From contig JBBDNZ010000017.1 of the NCBI GenBank assembly GCA_040877285.1, positions 1-7,954 on the forward strand: DNA of 7,954 nt. The letters run 5' to 3'. The DNA is from CANKHA01 sp040877285. Lineage in GTDB: Bacteria > Pseudomonadota > Alphaproteobacteria > Rhizobiales > Xanthobacteraceae. Each line of letters starts with the position of its first letter. Within the stretch, counting starts at the first letter, position 1. Positions 7,167-7,954 of this stretch are shown here, one piece after another. A program made the translations under genes and the position numbers. The notes beneath the pieces are model-generated. The model did not search any database. It was not told where the DNA came from and was given only the letters and a program-made list of their open reading frames with translations.

Positions 7167-7954
7167 CTATCGCGCCGCATTTAGTTTCGCTTCGGCACTA
7201 GCGACGCTTTCTAAGACCGCATCAAAGCTCGGAATTTCTCGGAAGATCATCGTAGCCATTGACTCGTAGTCTTTGCGCAATGGGCCCAGCATCTTTTCCA
7301 AGGGCCGCAGGCGGAACGAGCCGCGTTTCGCTTCGTCTAGACCGGTATTTCCACGGTAAAAGAACATTCTTGCGTGGCGGACGCAATCATTGACGAGAGC
7401 ATCGTCGGCGCATGCCTCGGTACCGACCTTTGTCTCCATCAGTCGATGGACATCATAATAATGTCGCGACATGCGGCCACTGCCACGTAGAGTGCCTGTC
7501 GCCTCAAAGTAAAACGTCATTCCATGCAGAATTAATATTTTGTCTAAAAAGGTGCGCTGAGGATAGATCGTTGTAACGTCATTGATTACAAGCGCATCGC
7601 CTCCAGAAAAATCTGGGGCAAGATACGGGGTGATAGTTTTCTTTTCATTCGGATCGATTGCGGATTTCGCACCGGACTCAATTTTTACCGACGACGTAAC
7701 GTATTCTGATTTTTCCACGGCGCTAGGATAATGGATTAGAAGGCTTTGCCTATCTGGATCATCTTCATCCAATACGATGCGCAGCGATGCAGTATCCTTT
7801 CCAGCGTCCTCCATCGCTTGTTTTGCCAAGGCGGCAAGCTCGATATGTAATTTTCCATCAATGTAGGCTTGGCAAGCCATTCTGATTTGATCGAGACGAT
7901 CTCTACGTTTTCGTCCGCTGAGAGCCTCGAGCTCCTCAACGGTGGTTTCCTTGC
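7167..7954 (-). CDS. AbiEii/AbiGii family nucleotidyltransferase toxin (N-terminus beyond window)
   Basis: The minus-strand frame is open from the right edge to TAG at 7167-7169, giving 261 visible residues. An ATG at 7880 is probably internal, because the frame continues upstream without a stop as ETTVEELEALSGRKRRDRLD. Recognised C-terminal family signatures are VTSSVKIESGAKSA, ITPYLAPDF, YPQRTFLDKILILHG (the conserved TFxxK), RMSRHYYDVHRLM, FFYRGNTGLDEAKRGSFRLR, and LRKDYESM..MIF.E.PSFDAVLESV. The family (PF08843, type IV toxin-antitoxin/abortive infection) has a nucleotidyltransferase fold; the N-terminal GG/GS..DxD catalytic motif expected there lies outside the window, so activity cannot be judged. 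A partner AbiEi-type antitoxin, if present, would be to the right. The gene is visibly AT-richer than the other genes (22 G+C in the 60 bases from 7501), which suggests horizontal acquisition. It converges on the helicase gene with no spacer. Confidence 0.85.
   Translation of the reverse strand, partial: KETTVEELEALSGRKRRDRLDQIRMACQAYIDGKLHIELAALAKQAMEDAGKDTASLRIVLDEDDPDRQSLLIHYPSAVEKSEYVTSSVKIESGAKSAIDPNEKKTITPYLAPDFSGGDALVINDVTTIYPQRTFLDKILILHGMTFYFEATGTLRGSGRMSRHYYDVHRLMETKVGTEACADDALVNDCVRHARMFFYRGNTGLDEAKRGSFRLRPLEKMLGPLRKDYESMATMIFREIPSFDAVLESVASAEAKLNAAR

Noticed and set aside
7880..7880. ATG 7880 as the start of the AbiEii-type gene
   Set aside because: The frame stays open upstream to the window edge with plausible coding sequence, and a start here would leave out the expected nucleotidyltransferase N-terminal region.
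7736..7939. A 67-codon minus-strand frame overlapping the toxin gene
   Set aside because: It lies in a different frame from the AbiEii reading frame, which is itself open to the window edge and carries family motifs.

Overview
The window looks like a chromosomal segment of an alphaproteobacterium, probably Hyphomicrobiales (Rhizobiales; Bradyrhizobium or Xanthobacteraceae-like). The reasons are the high-GC coding sequence, an AsmA protein with the 'FIDWN.FRP' N-terminus typical of that order, and a PcrA/UvrD helicase with rhizobial-type motifs. This placement rests on recognition by eye, not on a search.

Layout, left to right: (1) positions 1-2861, minus strand: most of a large AsmA-family envelope protein, starting at GTG 2861 and running off the left edge. 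(2) 2862-3066: a 205-bp gap. (3) 3067-4488, minus strand: a complete FAD-linked D-2-hydroxyacid (D-lactate type) dehydrogenase of the GlcD/LDHD family. (4) 4489-4655: a divergent intergenic region. (5) 4656-7166, plus strand: a complete PcrA/UvrD-type superfamily 1 DNA helicase of 836 residues. (6) 7167-7954, minus strand: a clearly AT-richer gene for an AbiEii/AbiGii-family nucleotidyltransferase toxin. It runs off the right edge, so its N-terminal part and any partner antitoxin are outside the window.

The most notable feature is inside the helicase gene. A palindromic repeat of about 100-108 bp (5473-5580) sits in frame between helicase motifs II and III and adds about 36 residues that the family does not need. 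It folds on paper as a cloverleaf of nested hairpins and resembles intergenic palindromic repeats of rhizobial genomes. It is analogous to the protein-coding palindromic elements of Rickettsia. The second point of interest is the AbiEii gene, whose stop codon abuts the helicase stop codon with no spacer and whose composition suggests horizontal acquisition.

The genes do not form one pathway. They appear to be envelope maintenance (AsmA), lactate or 2-hydroxyacid oxidation, DNA repair/replication (PcrA), and an acquired defence or toxin-antitoxin module. No tRNA, rRNA, CRISPR array or insertion sequence was seen.
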